From the NCBI GenBank assembly GCA_964398195.1, contig CAYNLW010000028.1:1-16664 (forward strand): a stretch of 16,664 bases of DNA, read 5' to 3'. Of the stretch, positions 6,086-14,134 are shown one piece after another; the first letter of the stretch is position 1; every line of letters starts with the position of its first letter. A program made the translations under genes and the position numbers. The notes beneath the pieces were generated by a model. The model was not told the DNA's origin, ran no database searches, and was given only the letters and a program-made list of their open reading frames with translations. The stretch comes from RFPI01 sp964398195. GTDB taxonomy: Bacteria; Pseudomonadota; Gammaproteobacteria; Burkholderiales; Methylophilaceae.

Positions 6086-6214
6086 GGTCTCTCTCAATTT
6101 GATTACGCGCGTTAAATGACGCCTTCGCAATTCTAGCTTAAATTAATCGCTGTATTGAAATTACCATGCAATATGGTCAGCCGCCCAAGCCCATTTATGG
6201 CATACTCAGCAACC
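6086..6214. promoter_or_regulatory. Divergent control region between the phosphorylase gene and hpnC
   Basis: This 129-base gap must hold the promoters for the mtnP-def operon (-) and the hpn operon (+). On the minus strand TAGAAT near 6130-6135 with TCAATA 17 bases upstream is a weak match. I see no convincing plus-strand promoter. Part of the gap would be coding if hpnC starts further upstream. Confidence 0.3.
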
Positions 6215-7069
6215 ATGAAAGCGTCTCAGCAAACCCAAATTCGTGACAGTCTGCAATTGGCTAGTCAACACTACGAAAATTTCCCCGTTGCTTCGATTTT
6301 GTTACCGCGCCGTCTGCGTGAGCCGATTGCGGTGATCTATCGTTTTGCCCGCGTGGCAGATGATATCGCTGACGAGGGCGAGCTGACGGCGCAGCAGCGG
6401 CTAGCTGGCTTACAGGCTTTGCGTGAGGAATTACAGCGAATTGGGCAAGGCAAAACGGCGCTTAGCCCTATGATGCAGGCGCTGCAGCAGGTGATACAGC
6501 AACATCAACTGAATATTCAGTTATTTGAAGATTTATTAGATGCGTTTAGCCAAGATATCAGCACCCAGCGTTATCAAAATTTTGCTGAGCTTATGCAATA
6601 TTGCCGCAAGTCTGCCAACCCCATAGGGCGGCTAATTTTGCAATTAAATGGGGTGCATGATGCGCATTTAATCGGCCAGTCAGACGCTATTTGTAGCGCC
6701 TTGCAACTGATTAATTTTTTGCAAGATATCGCTGTCGATTACCAAAAGCAGCGTATTTATTTGCCGCAAGACGAATTGCAGCGCTTCAATATCAGCCAAC
6801 AACAAATTGCTGATGGCGACTGCGGCGGCGCTTGGCAGTTGATGATGGAGTTTCAAATCAAACGCGCCACGCGCTTATTGCAATCTGGCGCGCCCTTGGC
6901 GATGACTTTGGGCGGCAGGATGGGCTTTGAATTGCGTATGATAGTGGCTGGCGGCGAGCGTATTTTGAAGCAAATTTATGAACAACGCGGTGATGTATTT
7001 CGCCAGCGCCCTCGCTTAAATCGAAAAGACTGGATTATCATGCTGTATCGGGCGCTGCGTAAGAAATAG
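6215..7069 (+). CDS. hpnC: Hydroxysqualene synthase HpnC
   Basis: A trans-isoprenyl diphosphate synthase fold enzyme of the squalene/phytoene synthase family. In the HpnCDE pathway it converts presqualene diphosphate to hydroxysqualene. Features are HYENFPVAS near residue 19 (typical of HpnC), the first Asp-rich motif DDIADE (49-54) and the second, DIAVD (171-175), followed by QRIYLPQDEL. The gene starts the hpnC-hpnD-hpnE operon. The start is uncertain: the frame is open back to a TTG at 6155, with ATGs at 6173, 6197 and 6215, and none has a clear ribosome-binding site. I chose 6215 (MKASQQ) because family members have only about 15-20 residues before HYENFPVAS. The product is then 284 residues. 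Confidence 0.93.
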   Translation: MKASQQTQIRDSLQLASQHYENFPVASILLPRRLREPIAVIYRFARVADDIADEGELTAQQRLAGLQALREELQRIGQGKTALSPMMQALQQVIQQHQLNIQLFEDLLDAFSQDISTQRYQNFAELMQYCRKSANPIGRLILQLNGVHDAHLIGQSDAICSALQLINFLQDIAVDYQKQRIYLPQDELQRFNISQQQIADGDCGGAWQLMMEFQIKRATRLLQSGAPLAMTLGGRMGFELRMIVAGGERILKQIYEQRGDVFRQRPRLNRKDWIIMLYRALRKK

Positions 7070-7098
7070 CCCGCCAGCCATAGAGTGAAAGCAAGCCC

Positions 7099-7935
7099 AT
7101 GACACCACAGCAATATTGTCAGCAAAAAGCAGCCGCTAGCGGCTCCAGTTTCTATTACAGCTTTTTATTTTTACCGCCTGAAAAACGCGAAGCCATCACC
7201 GCCCTATACGCTTTTTGTCGCGAGGTGGACGATATTGCCGATGAGTGCCAAGAGCCGCAAACCGCTTTGATTAAATTAAATTGGTGGCGTGACGAGGTGG
7301 CTAGGTTATACGCCGAGCAAGCGCAACACCCAGTCAGCAAAGCATTAGCGCCGGCGATTAAGCGCTATGGCTTGGTGCAAGAACACTTTTACGAAATCCT
7401 AGATGGCATGCAGATGGATTTGCAGCAAGACCGCTACCCTAGCTTTAATCAGCTGCAGTTGTATTGCTATCGGGTGGCCAGCGTAGTGGGCTTGCTTTCG
7501 GCGCAAATCTTTGGCTATCAACATCGCAAAACCTTGAAATATGCGCATGATTTGGGCATGGCATTTCAACTTACCAATATTATTCGCGATGTCGGTGAAG
7601 ATGCGCGTAGAGGAAGAATCTATTTGCCATTAGATGAGTTGCAACAGTTTGGGGTGAGCGAGATGGATATTCTGCATGGTCACCAATCGCCACAAATTCA
7701 AGCTTTGATGGAATTTCAGATTGAACGCGCCCAGCAGTTTTATCAAAAAGCCTTTGAGCAACTGCCGCCAGAGGACAAAGCGCAACAGCGCACCGGCCTG
7801 ATGATGGCGGCGATTTATCAGGCTTTGCTAAAAGAAATTCAACGCGATGGCGCGCACAAGGTGTTGATTTCGCGCACTTCGCTCACCCCGCTGCGTAAAT
7901 TTTGGTTGGCTTGGCTGACCTATCTGAAAAACTAA
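7099..7935 (+). CDS. hpnD: Presqualene diphosphate synthase HpnD
   Basis: Condenses two farnesyl diphosphates to presqualene diphosphate, the first step of bacterial squalene synthesis. At 278 residues it is of normal length. The SSFYYSFLFLPPEKR start is typical of HpnD. The two Asp-rich motifs are DDIADE (44-49) and DVGED (164-168), the latter in QLTNIIRDVGEDARRGRIYLP (written as adjoining parts: QLTNIIR, DVGED, ARRGRIYLP). It lies 29 bases after hpnC and 11 bases before hpnE, in one operon. HpnC and HpnD are paralogues; the GEDARRGR stretch and the YYSFLFLP start separate HpnD from HpnC. Confidence 0.94.
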   Translation: MTPQQYCQQKAAASGSSFYYSFLFLPPEKREAITALYAFCREVDDIADECQEPQTALIKLNWWRDEVARLYAEQAQHPVSKALAPAIKRYGLVQEHFYEILDGMQMDLQQDRYPSFNQLQLYCYRVASVVGLLSAQIFGYQHRKTLKYAHDLGMAFQLTNIIRDVGEDARRGRIYLPLDELQQFGVSEMDILHGHQSPQIQALMEFQIERAQQFYQKAFEQLPPEDKAQQRTGLMMAAIYQALLKEIQRDGAHKVLISRTSLTPLRKFWLAWLTYLKN

Positions 7936-7946
7936 TCCGCTAGATT

Positions 7947-9341
7947 ATGCACCTGCGCCACTCCCCTACGCCACGTATCGCAGTGATAGGCGCCGGCATG
8001 GCCGGCCTCAGCGCGGCGGCTTATTTAAGCCAGCTAGGTTGCGCTGTGCATGTGTTTGAAGTAGCTGCACAGGCCGGTGGCAGAACTAGAAGCGTGAATT
8101 TACATGGCACGGCAGTGGACAACGGGCAACATTTATTGCTAGGCGCTTATCAGCACACCCTGCAGCTATTGGCGCAATGTGGCATAGACGAGCCAGAAGT
8201 ATTGCTGCGCATGCCGTTTCATTGGCATATCGCACCGCTGAATATTCAATCGCAAGGCGGCAAATTCCCGCGTCTTGCGCTTGCCTATGCCTTAACTCAA
8301 GCGCAAGGCATCAGTTGGCCGCAGCGTTGGCAGCTAGCAAGGCTGATGCTGGCTTTGGCATGGCACGGCAAACAAAAATTGTCTGCCCTTATCCCAGCGG
8401 GCGACTGTAGCGTGCAACAGTGGCTAGTCGCGCAAGGACAATCTCAGCACTTAGTGGATTATCTGTGGCAACCGCTATGCTTGGCCGCGCTGAATACCCC
8501 GATAGAGCAAGCCAGCGCACGCAGTTTTGTGCATGTCTTGCACGATGCTCTGCTATCCTCCGCTAACGCTAGCGATATGTTGTTGCCGAGCCATGATTTA
8601 AGCCTTGCGCTGGTGCAGCCATTATTGCGTCAGCTAGCGCAACGCGGCGTTGCCTTGCATTGGCGGCATCAAGTGAATGATATCCACGCCAATCAAGCAG
8701 GCCTGCATTTGCGCTTTGCGCAAGCCTCTAACAACCATGCCCCATTCAGCCACGTGGTCGTTGCACTTGCCCCACATCAATTAAAAACCTTGCAACATTG
8801 CTTGCCACAAACCAGCGCGTGGGCTGCACAGCTGCGCTATCAACCAATATGCACGGTGTATTTGCAATATCCTAGCGAAGTGCAATTAAGCGCGCCCTTG
8901 CTGGGCTTTGCCCAAGCCAGCAATGTAGCCAGCAAAGTAGCCAGCAGCGCAGTCAGTCAGCTAGCGGATCAGCCAGTGCAATGGCTATTTGATAGAGGGC
9001 AAATTTGCCAACAAAAGGGCTTATTGGCCGCTGTGATTAGCGCGCAAGGGCCGCATATGCAGCTGGATAAGCAGCCACTGATTGCATTGGTGCAACAGCA
9101 GGTGCAAGCACTTTTACCTGCGCATAGCCCAGCGCCTTTGTGGGCAGAATGTATTCGAGAAAAACGCGCTACTTTTAGCTGTGATGTCGGCATCGCCAAA
9201 CCCAGTCTGAACAGCGAGTTGCCGAATGTGTTATTGGCCGGTGATTATCTGCACCCTGACTACCCTGCCACCATAGAATCTGCGGTGCACAGCGGCTATC
9301 AATGTGCCAAACAGATTGAAGCCAGTCTATTAAGCCGTTAA
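7947..9341 (+). CDS. hpnE: Hydroxysqualene dehydroxylase HpnE
   Basis: An FAD-dependent amine-oxidase/phytoene-desaturase-like flavoprotein that reductively removes the hydroxyl of hydroxysqualene to give squalene. The N-terminal dinucleotide-binding motif GAGMAG is at residues 15-20, with the ribose-binding Glu at 38 and GGRTRS at 44-49. A C-terminal FAD-contact segment LLAGDYLHPDYPATIESAV lies near residue 430. Its length of 464 residues is near the top of the usual range. Part of the extra length is a low-complexity segment rich in V-A-S at about residues 320-345, encoded by short tandem repeats (8925-8948). There is no ribosome-binding site; with only 11 bases from hpnD, translation is probably by re-initiation. 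It completes the HpnCDE route. Confidence 0.93.
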   Translation: MHLRHSPTPRIAVIGAGMAGLSAAAYLSQLGCAVHVFEVAAQAGGRTRSVNLHGTAVDNGQHLLLGAYQHTLQLLAQCGIDEPEVLLRMPFHWHIAPLNIQSQGGKFPRLALAYALTQAQGISWPQRWQLARLMLALAWHGKQKLSALIPAGDCSVQQWLVAQGQSQHLVDYLWQPLCLAALNTPIEQASARSFVHVLHDALLSSANASDMLLPSHDLSLALVQPLLRQLAQRGVALHWRHQVNDIHANQAGLHLRFAQASNNHAPFSHVVVALAPHQLKTLQHCLPQTSAWAAQLRYQPICTVYLQYPSEVQLSAPLLGFAQASNVASKVASSAVSQLADQPVQWLFDRGQICQQKGLLAAVISAQGPHMQLDKQPLIALVQQQVQALLPAHSPAPLWAECIREKRATFSCDVGIAKPSLNSELPNVLLAGDYLHPDYPATIESAVHSGYQCAKQIEASLLSR

Positions 9342-9353
9342 ACTGCGCAGTTT
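9340..9353. terminator. Perfect 14-bp palindrome at the hpnE stop codon
   Basis: AAACTGCGCAGTTT overlaps the hpnE stop codon and is followed by two more T, giving a short hairpin with a T run. It could be a weak terminator or attenuator between hpnE and the SDR gene. The gap is only 31 bases and no other terminator is seen. Confidence 0.45.
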
Positions 9354-9372
9354 TTAATCTCAAGCCACCGCA

Positions 9373-10134
9373 ATGAACTCTCCCGCCCGCACCTACCAAG
9401 CCCCTGCAGATTTATTACAAGACCACGTTATCTTAGTCACTGGCGCCGGCCAAGGGCTGGGTTTGCAGGCTGCGCTAAGCTATGCGCAACATGGCGCCAC
9501 AGTGATTTTATTGGGACGCACGCAAAGCAAATTAGAGGCGGCCTATGACCTGATTACGCAACACGCTGATGCTCAGCCTATGATTTTTTGCATGGACTTA
9601 CAAAGCGCGACAGAAGCCGATATGCAGGCCTTGGCTGAGGGCATTTATCAACAACTAGGCAGGCTAGATGGCATTCTGCATAGCGCCTCACGTTTGGATA
9701 ATCTCAGCCCTTTGATGATACAGACTGGCGAGCAGTTTCAGCAGATTTTTCAGGTTAATCTGATCGCGCCATTTATGCTCAGCAAAGCCTGTATGCCTTT
9801 GCTAGCCAAATCCAGTCAGGCCAGTGTATTGATGACTTCACATAGCGCGACCCAGCATATGAATGCCTTTTGGGGCGCTTATGGCTTGAGCAAACTGGCT
9901 GCCGAGCAATTGATGTTGTTATGGGAAAAAGAAAAACCAGCGCCGCATATACGCTTTAATTGCATCTTGCCCGGCGCGGTGCAAACCCCGCAGCGCAAGA
10001 AAACCCACCCCGGTGAGCTACACCACAGCCTGCCTAGCGCTGAACAATTGATGCCGCTGTATTTGTATTTAATGGGAAAAGATAGCGCATCGGTGAGTGG
10101 CCAGATTTTTGCTGCGCAAGAATGGGCTATTTAA
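9373..10134 (+). CDS. YciK-like short-chain dehydrogenase/reductase
   Basis: A 253-residue classical SDR with an NAD(P)-binding Rossmann fold. The cofactor motif TGAGQGLG is at residues 23-30, LGR at 47-49 hints at NADPH preference, and the catalytic set is Ser in MTSHSA (about 156-158), Tyr170 and Lys174 (YGLSK). The usual NNAG motif is replaced by HSAS (103-106), close to the HNAG of E. coli YciK. The C-terminal PLYLYLMGKDSASVSGQIFAAQ also matches the YciK pattern. The substrate is unknown. It follows hpnE by 31 bases without a clear ribosome-binding site, so it may be co-transcribed with the squalene genes, but a functional link is not shown. Confidence 0.9.
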   Translation: MNSPARTYQAPADLLQDHVILVTGAGQGLGLQAALSYAQHGATVILLGRTQSKLEAAYDLITQHADAQPMIFCMDLQSATEADMQALAEGIYQQLGRLDGILHSASRLDNLSPLMIQTGEQFQQIFQVNLIAPFMLSKACMPLLAKSSQASVLMTSHSATQHMNAFWGAYGLSKLAAEQLMLLWEKEKPAPHIRFNCILPGAVQTPQRKKTHPGELHHSLPSAEQLMPLYLYLMGKDSASVSGQIFAAQEWAI

Positions 10135-10223
10135 GTTTTGGCTATTTTTGCAGGGTTGATTATTTGTGCTTTGCCAGCCGGCATACAGCGTGCAAATACG
10201 CAATTGAAAAGATAAACCAGCGA
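10135..10223. other. Convergent gap between the SDR gene and radA
   Basis: I see no convincing terminator, promoter or small gene in these 89 bases. There is only a weak inverted repeat with mismatches (ATTTG...CAAAT, about 10162-10197). Confidence 0.4.
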
Positions 10224-11582
10224 TTACAGATTAAAAGCCTGCGCCAAGGCCTGTTCTAATCTATCCACCGCATAAACTTGTAGGCCTTTAATGGGCTGTT
10301 TAGGGGCATTCGCTTTGGCGATAATGGCATGTTTAAAACCCAACTTGACGGCTTCTTTTAGCCGCTCTTGCCCACGTTGCACGGGGCGCACTTCACCGGC
10401 TAGACCAACTTCACCGAATACGATAAGTTCACTGCTTAAGGCTTTGTTTTTTAATGAAGAAACAATGGCCAATAGCACCGCTAAATCGACTGCCGGCTCG
10501 CTGATTTTGACCCCGCCTACCGCATTGATAAACACATCTTGGTCAAAACACGCCACGCCGGCATGACGATGCAATACCGCCAATAACATGGCCAGTCGAT
10601 TTTGCTCTAAGCCTACACAAAGCCGTTTGGGGTTCATGCTATGCGAAGTATCTACCAAGGCTTGCACTTCGATTAGCAATGGTCTTGTACCCTCTTGCGT
10701 GACCACGATGCAGGAGCCCGCCACTTGCGATTCGTGATGCGAAAGAAATAGCGCAGATGGGTTGCTGACTTCGCGCAAACCACGCTCGGTCATGGCGAAT
10801 ACACCCAACTCGTTGACCGCACCATAGCGGTTTTTAAAGGCACGGATTAATCTAAAACTAGAATTGGCGTCGCCCTCAAAATACAGCACTGTATCGACAA
10901 TATGCTCTAGCACCCTAGGTCCCGCCAGCGAGCCCTCTTTGGTGACATGACCGACCAAGATCATACTGATGCCGAGTTGCTTAGCCACGCGGGTTAATTG
11001 TGCCGAGCATTCACGCACCTGGGCCACTGAGCCTGGGGCGGACTGGAGGGCTTCGGAATAGACGGTTTGTATGGAATCGATGACCACCACTTGCGGCTTG
11101 CGCTCTTGCAATAGGGTGAGGATTTTTTCTAGATGAATTTCTGCTAACAGGTCTAATGGCGCGCTATCCAAGCCCAGCCGCTTGGCGCGCATGGCGATTT
11201 GCTGGGCTGATTCTTCGCCACTGACATATAACACCGACTGCTGGTGACCAAGATGACATAGGGTTTGTAGCAATAAAGTGGACTTGCCTATGCCGGGATC
11301 GCCACCGATCAGCACTACCCCACCCGATACCAAACCACCGCCTAAAACACGGTCAAACTCTTGGCTGCCGCTGGCGTATCGTTGGTTATGCTCGGCGTGC
11401 ACTTCGGCTAATTTTTGCACTTTGCTGCTACTAGCGAGTGGCGAGAAACGTGAACTGCTGACCGGCTCAGCGATGCTTTCGACTAGCGTATTCCAAGCTA
11501 AACAAGACGGGCATTGCCCTTGCCACTTGGGCGACTGACCACCACATTCAGTACATGCATACACCGTTTTGCTTTTAGCCAT
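10224..11582 (-). CDS. radA: DNA repair protein RadA (Sms)
   Basis: A RecA-like ATPase with hexameric helicase activity that helps process recombination intermediates. It has an N-terminal zinc finger with Cys10, Cys13, Cys24 and Cys27 (CTEC...CPSC), Walker A GDPGIGKST (94-102), Walker B VVVIDS (165-170), the RadA signature at 250-254 reading KNRYG instead of the usual KNRFG, and a C-terminal Lon-protease-like domain (from about residue 280). At 452 residues the length is normal. AGGTGA lies seven bases before the ATG. The start overlaps alr by 8 bases, so it is the last gene of a dnaB-alr-radA operon. Confidence 0.96.
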   Translation of the reverse strand: MAKSKTVYACTECGGQSPKWQGQCPSCLAWNTLVESIAEPVSSSRFSPLASSSKVQKLAEVHAEHNQRYASGSQEFDRVLGGGLVSGGVVLIGGDPGIGKSTLLLQTLCHLGHQQSVLYVSGEESAQQIAMRAKRLGLDSAPLDLLAEIHLEKILTLLQERKPQVVVIDSIQTVYSEALQSAPGSVAQVRECSAQLTRVAKQLGISMILVGHVTKEGSLAGPRVLEHIVDTVLYFEGDANSSFRLIRAFKNRYGAVNELGVFAMTERGLREVSNPSALFLSHHESQVAGSCIVVTQEGTRPLLIEVQALVDTSHSMNPKRLCVGLEQNRLAMLLAVLHRHAGVACFDQDVFINAVGGVKISEPAVDLAVLLAIVSSLKNKALSSELIVFGEVGLAGEVRPVQRGQERLKEAVKLGFKHAIIAKANAPKQPIKGLQVYAVDRLEQALAQAFNL

Positions 11583-12651
11583 GATGAATCACCTGCACAG
11601 GCACACGGGTTGCTAGGGCGCACAGTAGCTCATAGGCAATGGTATTGGCGGCGGCGGCCACTTCATCGACTGGGATAGTATTGCCCCAACACTGCACTTC
11701 ATCGCCCAAGCCACAATCAGCTAAATCGCTTAAATCGACAAATAACATATCCATAGATACCCGCCCCAATACCCTGGTGCGTCGGCCTGCCACCGCAATC
11801 GGTGTGCCAGTGCCAGCATTGCGTGGATAGCCATCGGCATAGCCACAAGCCACTACGCCTATACGCATATCTTGTGGCGCGATAAAGCTATAGCCATAGC
11901 CCAAGCCAGCGCCTGCTTTGAGGTGCTGTACCGCGATAATCCGGCTATGCAAGCTCATCACCGCTTGCAAACCGATATCGGCGGCAGATTGATCAGCAAA
12001 CGGGCTGGCGCCATACAACATAATGCCACTACGCACCCAATCGCGATGCGCGGCTGGATAACGAATGACGCTGGCGGAGTTGGCTAATGACACCGGATAG
12101 TTTGGATAAGGCGCGCTGATTTGTTGAAACAAGGCCAACGGTTCGGCAATGCCTGCCGGCTCATCGGCGTTGGCAAAGTGGCTCATCAAGGTAATCTGGC
12201 CTACATTGGGACACTCAGTTAATTGCGCTAACACGCTAGGCAATTGCTCTGGCGCAAAACCTAGCCGATTCATGCCGGTATTAATTTTTAAAAAAACGTC
12301 AAAGGGCTGGGCTAATTGGAGCGCTTGCAACATGGTGACTTGCTCGGTTTGGTGCACCACCAAGGTCAAGGCTAATTGATTGGCGAGCAGCGCTTCGTCT
12401 GCGTCAAACAAGCCTTCTAGCAATAGAATCTGTTGCTGATAACCGGCATGGCGCAGTTGTATCGCCTCTTCAATATTCAGCACGGCAAAGCCCTCGGCTT
12501 GCGCTAAGCCCTGCGCCGCGTTTAACAAACCATGGCCGTAGCCATTGGCTTTAATCACTGCCATGACTTTGCTATTGGGGGCATAGCGCTTGACTAGCGC
12601 GAGGTTGTTGCTAAGGGCGGCAAGGTTGATGGTGGCTTGTATAGGACGCAT
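11575..12651 (-). CDS. alr: Alanine racemase
   Basis: A PLP enzyme that makes D-alanine for peptidoglycan. The PLP lysine is Lys34 in AVIKANGYGHG, and the second catalytic base is the Tyr in GLGYGYSF at about residue 250. The MSHFANAD and CGYADGYPRN motifs of the family are present. At 358 residues the length matches E. coli Alr. It lies six bases after dnaB with no clear ribosome-binding site and overlaps radA by 8 bases, so it is probably translated by coupling. The dnaB-alr pair is also adjacent in many gammaproteobacteria. Confidence 0.96.
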   Translation of the reverse strand: MRPIQATINLAALSNNLALVKRYAPNSKVMAVIKANGYGHGLLNAAQGLAQAEGFAVLNIEEAIQLRHAGYQQQILLLEGLFDADEALLANQLALTLVVHQTEQVTMLQALQLAQPFDVFLKINTGMNRLGFAPEQLPSVLAQLTECPNVGQITLMSHFANADEPAGIAEPLALFQQISAPYPNYPVSLANSASVIRYPAAHRDWVRSGIMLYGASPFADQSAADIGLQAVMSLHSRIIAVQHLKAGAGLGYGYSFIAPQDMRIGVVACGYADGYPRNAGTGTPIAVAGRRTRVLGRVSMDMLFVDLSDLADCGLGDEVQCWGNTIPVDEVAAAANTIAYELLCALATRVPVQVIHHG

Positions 12652-12657
12652 GGGAAA

Positions 12658-14043
12658 TTAATTCTCATCGGCCATATAACCGCCAGCGGCAAAGTTTTCA
12701 AAGCGGGTGTAGTGCCCTAAGAAAGTCAAACGCACACGGCCTATTGGACCGTTACGTTGTTTGCCGATAATAATTTCTGCGGTGCCCTTGTCGTCTGAGT
12801 CGGGGTTGTACACTTCGTCGCGATAGATAAACAAAATCAAATCGGCGTCTTGCTCAATAGCGCCTGATTCGCGCAAATCCGACATCACCGGACGCTTATC
12901 TGGACGTTGTTCCACGCTACGATTTAACTGGGAAAGCGCGATCACTGGGACATTTAGCTCTTTGGCCAGCGACTTGAGTGAGCGCGAAATTTCGGAAATT
13001 TCTGTGGCGCGATTTTCACTGGCTTTGCCACCGCTAGCCGACATTAACTGCAAATAATCCACCACGATCAGGCCGAGGTTTTCTTTGCACATACGCTGCA
13101 AACGGCGCGCCCGTGCCCGCAATTCAAAGGTATTTAGGCCGGCGCCTTCGTCTATATATAAAGGCGCTTCGTTGAGCTTGCCCAAAGCCATGGTCAGACG
13201 AGGCCAATCGTCGTCTTCTAATTTGCCGTTACGCATTTTATGTTGGTCTAGCCTACCGATAGACCCTATCATACGCGTGGCTAGCTGTATGGCCGCCATT
13301 TCCATAGAAAACACCGCCACTGGTTTCTTTAGCTCTAGCGCAATATGCTCAGCGATATTCAAAGAAAACGCAGTTTTCCCCATAGAGGGACGGCCAGCCA
13401 CAATAATCAAATCGCCCGGTTGCAAACCAGAGGTACGCTCATCTAAGTCGTCAAAGCCTGTGGCAATGCCAGTCACATGGCTTTGGTCATCGCGTTGATA
13501 AAGTTCTTCTATGCGGTTTACCACCGGACCGAGCAATTCTTTAATATCGATAAAGCCTTGGGTAGAGCGGCTATCTGCCTCGGCAATATTAAAAATCTTG
13601 GATTCGGCTTCGTCTAATAATTGCTGCGCATCTCTGCCCTGCGGCACATAAGCGCTTTCTGCGATATCGCTACCGACTTGCACCAACTGACGCATAATCG
13701 AACGCTCACGCACGATTTCAGCATAACGACGGATATTGGCTGCGGTAGGAGTATTTTTGGCTAGCGCATCGAGATAGGCGATGCCACCAATCGAGACTAG
13801 CTCGCCATTGCTTTCTAATACTTCAGCGACCGTCACAATATCGGCCGGACGAGCTAAATTAATCAGTTTGGCGATGTGTTGATAGATCAGTTTATGGTCA
13901 TGCCGATAAAAATCGTCCACATGCAAAATATCAGCAATCTTGTCCAAGGCCTCGTTATCCAGCAACAAGCCCCCTAATACGGATTGCTCCGCTTCAATAG
14001 AGTGTGGAGGAAGTTTTAATGCGTCTAAGGTGTCATCAGCCAT
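12658..14043 (-). CDS. dnaB: Replicative DNA helicase DnaB
   Basis: The hexameric 5'-3' helicase of the replication fork. The N-terminal DnaB domain includes EAEQSVLGGLLLDN (17-30). The RecA-like core has Walker A GRPSMGKT (217-224) and the Walker B region VVDYLQLM, with RDEVYNPDSDDKG near the end. At 461 residues it is a normal length with no intein. The frame stays open to a TTG at 14091, but that would start inside the rplI terminator, and family members start like MADDTLDALKLPPHS, so the ATG at 14043 is chosen. No Shine-Dalgarno lies before it; instead TATAAT ends seven bases upstream, suggesting a leaderless mRNA. It is the first gene of dnaB-alr-radA. Confidence 0.96.
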   Translation of the reverse strand: MADDTLDALKLPPHSIEAEQSVLGGLLLDNEALDKIADILHVDDFYRHDHKLIYQHIAKLINLARPADIVTVAEVLESNGELVSIGGIAYLDALAKNTPTAANIRRYAEIVRERSIMRQLVQVGSDIAESAYVPQGRDAQQLLDEAESKIFNIAEADSRSTQGFIDIKELLGPVVNRIEELYQRDDQSHVTGIATGFDDLDERTSGLQPGDLIIVAGRPSMGKTAFSLNIAEHIALELKKPVAVFSMEMAAIQLATRMIGSIGRLDQHKMRNGKLEDDDWPRLTMALGKLNEAPLYIDEGAGLNTFELRARARRLQRMCKENLGLIVVDYLQLMSASGGKASENRATEISEISRSLKSLAKELNVPVIALSQLNRSVEQRPDKRPVMSDLRESGAIEQDADLILFIYRDEVYNPDSDDKGTAEIIIGKQRNGPIGRVRLTFLGHYTRFENFAAGGYMADEN

Positions 14044-14049
14044 GTGGAT

Positions 14050-14055
14050 ATTATA
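14050..14055 (-). promoter_or_regulatory. -10 box of dnaB, possibly giving a leaderless mRNA
   Basis: A perfect TATAAT on the minus strand lies seven bases before the dnaB ATG (14043), so transcription would begin at or next to the A of the start codon. The upstream -35 is poor (CAATAA at 17 bases). It lies just downstream of the rplI terminator, where dnaB needs its own promoter. Confidence 0.5.
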
Positions 14056-14089
14056 CTGGTTGTTTTTATTTTTTATTGTCGCGGAAAAC

Positions 14090-14115
14090 AAAAAAGGCTG
14101 CCATGGGCAGCCTTT
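14090..14115 (-). terminator. Intrinsic terminator of the rpsF-rplI operon
   Basis: On the minus strand AAAGGCTGCC-CAT-GGCAGCCTTT forms a ten-base perfect stem (14093-14102 with 14106-14115), running into a T run (14090-14095). It lies 20 bases after the rplI stop and separates the ribosomal operon from dnaB. Confidence 0.9.
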
Positions 14116-14134
14116 CTGGTTGGCGTTTAGCGGA

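Noticed and set aside
6086..6130. N-terminal extension of the phosphorylase from a TTG
   Set aside because: MIGIIGGTGL is the normal family start and has a purine-rich site upstream.
8925..8948. Short tandem repeat as a CRISPR or VNTR locus
   Set aside because: Only two units of 12 bases, in frame within hpnE, with no spacers.
13085..13498. 137-codon plus-strand open frame inside dnaB
   Set aside because: Antisense shadow of a strongly conserved gene; no ribosome-binding site or recognisable domain.
14044..14091. N-terminal extension of DnaB from a TTG
   Set aside because: It would start within the rplI terminator and upstream of the dnaB -10 box; family members start at the internal ATG.
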